The position numbers and the translations under genes are program-made. DNA of 8,195 nucleotides, taken from TCS55 sp964343505 (GTDB lineage: Bacteria > Fidelibacterota > Marinisomatia > Marinisomatales > TCS55). The notes beneath the pieces were generated by a model that was not told the origin of the DNA, did no database searches, and saw only the letters and a list, made by a program, of their open reading frames with translations. Location: assembly GCA_964343505.1 (NCBI GenBank), contig CAYFJU010000095.1, positions 1-8,195 on the forward strand. Direction: 5' to 3'. Position 1 is the first letter of the stretch. Every line of letters starts with the position of its first letter. This document shows positions 5,613 through 8,195 of this stretch, in pieces.

Positions 5613-5727
5613 GCCGCAAATCAGGCGCGCGCTTCACTCAAAACATTGGAGATGCACAAAGTCACGCATCTCCGAAAATTTATAATCGCGCACGAGAAGC
5701 GCGTCGGCTGAATTTGCTTTGTTAGGC
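5606..5727 (-). other. attC site of the DUF4386-pair cassette (high-coordinate copy)
   Basis: Identical to 3013-3134: GCCTAAC (5727-5721) to G|TTAGCC (5612-5606), with the same paired arms and the perfect 8-bp loop hairpin (5648-5655 with 5666-5673). This attC lies inside the duplicated block and was not split by the duplication. Confidence 0.93.
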
Positions 5728-5802
5728 ACGGGCTGAAGTCATTGCCACACGGGTTTTCAGGGATGCAGGCACCCACGAGCTACCCCTTCGGCAGGGTTAT
5801 AT

Positions 5803-6525
5803 TCAGGCAGATTCAAGAGCGCGTTTTTCCCACTCTTCGACGTTTACACCTTTAATCAAAAGCCAAAAGCCAATAATAAATTCGTATAAAAGCATAGGTG
5901 GACCACTAATAAGTTGATAAATCTCTGCGTCGTTTGGAAAAATAAGGACTGCAAAAGTACCTATTAGAATCCCTAAAGACGCAAATATACCCCAACCTGC
6001 CAGAAATCTAGGAACATAGTTCGATTTGAACAATAAGTAACTAAAAACAGTGGATCCCAGGCCAAAAAATATTAGGCCAATATTATATCCAGTGCCATGT
6101 GCTAGAAGAAATACCCGAACTAAAGCCTGCAACTGACTCTCGTCAAATACTGACAAGTAATCTGCTCCGCTTAAAAGCACCAAAACAACATAATCATTAA
6201 GCGTATTGATACCCAAAATAAAAGCTTCTCCCAACCACCAAAACAGTGCAAGCAACGCAAGAATCTTATTTACAGGTTTAAGCAATATATAAAGAGCCAG
6301 GGCTAGTAATACAATACTCGCAAAGGCGATTAGATCACTGGCAAGCATCATACGAAAGCGCTGTTCAGAAGCCATAATTTGATTGGCTGTTTTTGCAGCA
6401 TCCCCCTCCCACACGACGTAGCGCATAAATGAAGAGAAGAAACCGATTGTCAGAGGAAAGAGATACATGAAGCCTGCGACTCTTGCAGGATCATGTTGCA
6501 ATGTATTGGTGATACGATATGACAT
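5803..6525 (-). CDS. DUF4386-like multi-pass membrane protein, second of pair (high-coordinate copy)
   Basis: A 240-residue six-segment membrane protein identical to the product at 3210-3932. It starts with its own AAGGAA (6531-6536) 25 bases after the stop of the first DUF4386 gene, so translation of the pair is probably co-transcriptional. The C terminus is charged ('VEEWEKRALESA') and probably cytoplasmic. DUF4386 proteins have no agreed function; assignment rests on the 'LKPVNK' loop, 'GSTVFSYL' and the closing 'GFWLLIKG'. Confidence 0.85.
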   Translation of the reverse strand: MSYRITNTLQHDPARVAGFMYLFPLTIGFFSSFMRYVVWEGDAAKTANQIMASEQRFRMMLASDLIAFASIVLLALALYILLKPVNKILALLALFWWLGEAFILGINTLNDYVVLVLLSGADYLSVFDESQLQALVRVFLLAHGTGYNIGLIFFGLGSTVFSYLLFKSNYVPRFLAGWGIFASLGILIGTFAVLIFPNDAEIYQLISGPPMLLYEFIIGFWLLIKGVNVEEWEKRALESA

Positions 6526-6550
6526 TTAAGTTCCTTCCAGCAAGGACGCT

Positions 6551-7231
6551 TTAGTTTTTCGGTTGAGATGGCTTTATACCTTTGACCAATAACCATAAAC
6601 CAATAACCAGTTCAAAGAATGTCAGCGGGAACCAAATAAAATTTAGGTCAAAGCCTTCTGCGAGGCTGACAATATGCAGTGATAGTCCCAAAAGCAATGA
6701 TAGCGATACAATTACGCCAAACGTAGAAATCCATATTGGAATACTTCTGGCTTTCAAGAAGAGGTACGAAAACAGAGTACTGCCTGCCGAGAAAAATATT
6801 GCGCCTAACATAAAGGACCAGTCCTTAACACTTAAAAGTGAAATGCCTAGCGTATGGAATACTACCGGATCTGTCACATTTTGTCCCACATACTGTTGAC
6901 TCATGAGTATCAATAGTAGAGCGCTGATAACAGCTACAGGATAGATTATCATTGTTTCTGCCATACGAAATGAGAAAACCAATACTGCCATGTTTTCATC
7001 TTGTTCTTTCAACATCGCATAAAGCATAACAGCAAGAACTACCGTTGCGATACCTGAAATTATTGAAAGAAAAATACTTAAATTAAGTCTCAATGGATGC
7101 TCCGATATATTGATTAACGTAGCAGATATTTCATCAGGAACTCTAAGTCCTTCAAATAGGATCAAGCCACTTGCACCCGTGGCTATGAGAAAAAGAAACA
7201 AGAATCCTGCAAGTTTTGGGGCATATTTCAT
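6551..7231 (-). CDS. DUF4386-like multi-pass membrane protein, first of pair (high-coordinate copy)
   Basis: A 226-residue membrane protein identical to that at 3958-4638. The frame stays open upstream to an ATG at 7318, but those 29 residues come from the preceding cassette's attC and differ from the extension of the other copy. The real start is the ATG at 7231 with AAGGAG at 7239-7244. As the first cassette of the duplicated block in reading direction, it follows the protease cassette directly. Confidence 0.88.
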   Translation of the reverse strand: MKYAPKLAGFLFLFLIATGASGLILFEGLRVPDEISATLINISEHPLRLNLSIFLSIISGIATVVLAVMLYAMLKEQDENMAVLVFSFRMAETMIIYPVAVISALLLILMSQQYVGQNVTDPVVFHTLGISLLSVKDWSFMLGAIFFSAGSTLFSYLFLKARSIPIWISTFGVIVSLSLLLGLSLHIVSLAEGFDLNFIWFPLTFFELVIGLWLLVKGIKPSQPKN

Positions 7232-7238
7232 AGTTTTA

Positions 7239-7244
7239 CTCCTT
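7239..7244 (-). promoter_or_regulatory. Ribosome binding site fixing the first DUF4386 start (high-coordinate copy)
   Basis: AAGGAG, seven bases before the ATG at 7231. It lies within the first bases of the cassette after the crossover, so it moves with the gene. Confidence 0.85.
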
Positions 7245-7251
7245 GATATCG

Positions 7252-7379
7252 GCCTAACGGCAAGTTTAACCTGCCAAATCGCTTCCACTAAAACTGATAC
7301 AACATACAAAACTTTCAAATTTTACACAGAACTTCATTTGAAACGCGGCGGTTTGGTCAGGTTGAAACTTTTGTTATGC
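7252..7379 (-). other. attC site of the CPBP-protease cassette
   Basis: A site of 128 bp, from GCATAAC (7379-7373) to G|TTAGGC (7258-7252). This is the best-paired site: one arm reads GTTT-C-AACCTG-A-CCAAA and the other TTTGGCAGGTTAAAC. They are perfectly complementary except for two extra unpaired bases (C and A) in the first arm, the classical extrahelical bases of attC. The loop contains a perfect 8-bp inverted repeat, TTTCAAAT (7313-7320) with ATTTGAAA (7336-7343). Between the protease stop and the site, 7380-7468 is noncoding and nothing further was recognised there. Confidence 0.95.
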
Positions 7380-7468
7380 ATCTGCTACTTGTTCAAGACA
7401 TTAAAGCATCCCGCACTTTCTTGTGCCATATTTACTGCATTAGTCATCAAGGCTTCAATGAGTTGACC

Positions 7469-8164
7469 TCACGCGCCCAAGAAATCCTCGAGAAAGCTTA
7501 ATGAGTCCACCGTGCCGTGGGCAATAATCAGTGGCCAAAGGCTCCGTCCAAATGTAATATAGAACGTCCCCAAGGTCAGACCGACGGCGCTAATGGTCAC
7601 AGCACCGAGCGCTCCCCTATTGTAGTAGTGAATCAGACCAAAAATTGATGCCTGAAAAACGACTGCTAGAATGGTCGACACCTTACTAGTATTCATCATT
7701 GCTTCAAAGCGATTTAGGAAGAAACCACGAAAGATCATTTCTTCGGCAAAGCCGCCGACAGCCCAGCCAACAGCTACCCACCACAAGAACATGGGGAGGT
7801 TTCCTTCCATACCCTCAAAACGTAATTGATTGGTTTCAGGCGCGTCGAGAAACAGACCGGCGGTTTTCCTGACAATTACGCCCACTGCAATGGTTCCGAC
7901 AAGAACGAAAATTACCTGTCCCAAAAGCCTCAGGGTTCCTTGTGTTTTAACTAATCCGAAGTCAGACCATTTGAGGCCTCGGTAACGCATCACTACTGTC
8001 ACAAGCGTCAATAAAGATAAAGCGGTGATCGGGCCAGAATAGTCGGTTGTAATCTTATAGGTAGCAAAATTGACCAGAATCAAGAATCCGGCCGCCAAAA
8101 CGAGATCAACTGCCGGGGCTAAGCGATAATGGGAATTCATGGCATCGTCTTTTATTTCATTCAT
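7469..8164 (-). CDS. CPBP (CAAX/Abi) family intramembrane protease
   Basis: A 231-residue multi-pass membrane protein with the three conserved motifs of the CPBP family (Abi/CAAX protease): Glu141-Glu142-x3-Arg146 ('EEMIFRGFF'), Phe175-x3-His179 ('FGLIHYY') and His216-x3-Asp220 ('HGTVD'), all in or near predicted membrane segments. These residues form the metal/catalytic site in the Rce1-like fold, so it looks active. In bacteria, relatives act in bacteriocin self-immunity, peptide processing or stress responses; the substrate here is unknown. Hydrophobic segments lie at about 18-34, 44-60, 80-98, 124-139, 161-178 and 187-216. AAGGAG (8172-8177) sits seven bases before the ATG, and the start lies about 30 bases after the cassette border. 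Length is typical for compact members. It is alone in its cassette. Confidence 0.92.
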   Translation of the reverse strand: MNEIKDDAMNSHYRLAPAVDLVLAAGFLILVNFATYKITTDYSGPITALSLLTLVTVVMRYRGLKWSDFGLVKTQGTLRLLGQVIFVLVGTIAVGVIVRKTAGLFLDAPETNQLRFEGMEGNLPMFLWWVAVGWAVGGFAEEMIFRGFFLNRFEAMMNTSKVSTILAVVFQASIFGLIHYYNRGALGAVTISAVGLTLGTFYITFGRSLWPLIIAHGTVDSLSFLEDFLGA

Positions 8165-8188
8165 CAGAATTCTCCTTGTACACTAAAT

Positions 8189-8195
8189 GCCTAAC
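8189..8195 (-). other. Closing core box (R') of the next attC, cut by the window end
   Basis: The window ends in GCCTAAC, which on the minus strand is G|TTAGGC, a perfect GTTRRRY box. It marks the 5' border of the protease cassette and shows that the array continues upstream at higher coordinates. Confidence 0.85.

Larger units (their letters stand above)
4665..7257. repeat. Tandem duplication unit (high-coordinate copy), 2593 bp
   Basis: This unit matches 2072-4664. On the far side the identity ends at 7259: 7260 is G, whereas 4667 is C. The three borders share only AACG (2070-2073, 4663-4666, 7256-7259), which is the complement of the CG|TT crossover of attC. In reading direction this copy comes first. 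Confidence 0.97.

Overview
This window is part of an integron gene-cassette array. No integrase, attI site or rRNA/tRNA gene lies inside it. Every real gene is on the minus strand. Each gene, or gene pair, is followed on that strand by an imperfect palindrome that opens with a ...AAC box and closes with a GTT... box (R' and R''), with complementary arms and unpaired extra bases. That is the architecture of attC sites. The sites are mostly about 120-131 bp, as in large sedentary chromosomal arrays of the Vibrio type, but they are not uniform. This suggests a bacterium, plausibly a gammaproteobacterium, carrying a sedentary integron or a piece of one. The exact taxon cannot be read from the sequence. 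By the usual polarity, intI/attI would lie beyond the high-coordinate end.

Layout in reading direction (high to low coordinates). The window ends at 8195 exactly on an attC core (GCCTAAC, 8189-8195). Cassette 1 (8194-7258) carries a CPBP/CAAX-type intramembrane protease. Cassette 2 (7257-5612) carries two adjacent, divergent DUF4386-like membrane proteins. Cassette 3 (5611-4665) carries a nucleoside phosphorylase-family enzyme. Cassettes 4 (4664-3019) and 5 (3018-2072) repeat cassettes 2 and 3. A short stretch without an ORF (2071-1933) looks like a 139-bp mini-cassette made largely of attC-like sequence. Next come a cassette with an SRA-like/HNH endonuclease (1932-1142) and a cassette with a secreted TPR protein (1141-146). 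The first 145 bases are the start of a further cassette with no recognisable gene.

The main observation is a 2593-bp direct tandem duplication (2072-4664 and 4665-7257) with no difference found by reading. Its three borders all fall at the attC crossover dinucleotide. A two-cassette block was therefore probably duplicated by integrase-mediated recombination rather than by a random break.

The cassettes need not form one pathway. The modified-DNA-type nuclease, the CPBP protease, the nucleoside-cleaving enzyme and the paired membrane proteins are compatible with phage defence or stress functions, but that is inference. Most genes have an AAGGAG- or AAGGAA-type ribosome binding site just after the recombination point. 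No convincing cassette promoter was seen.
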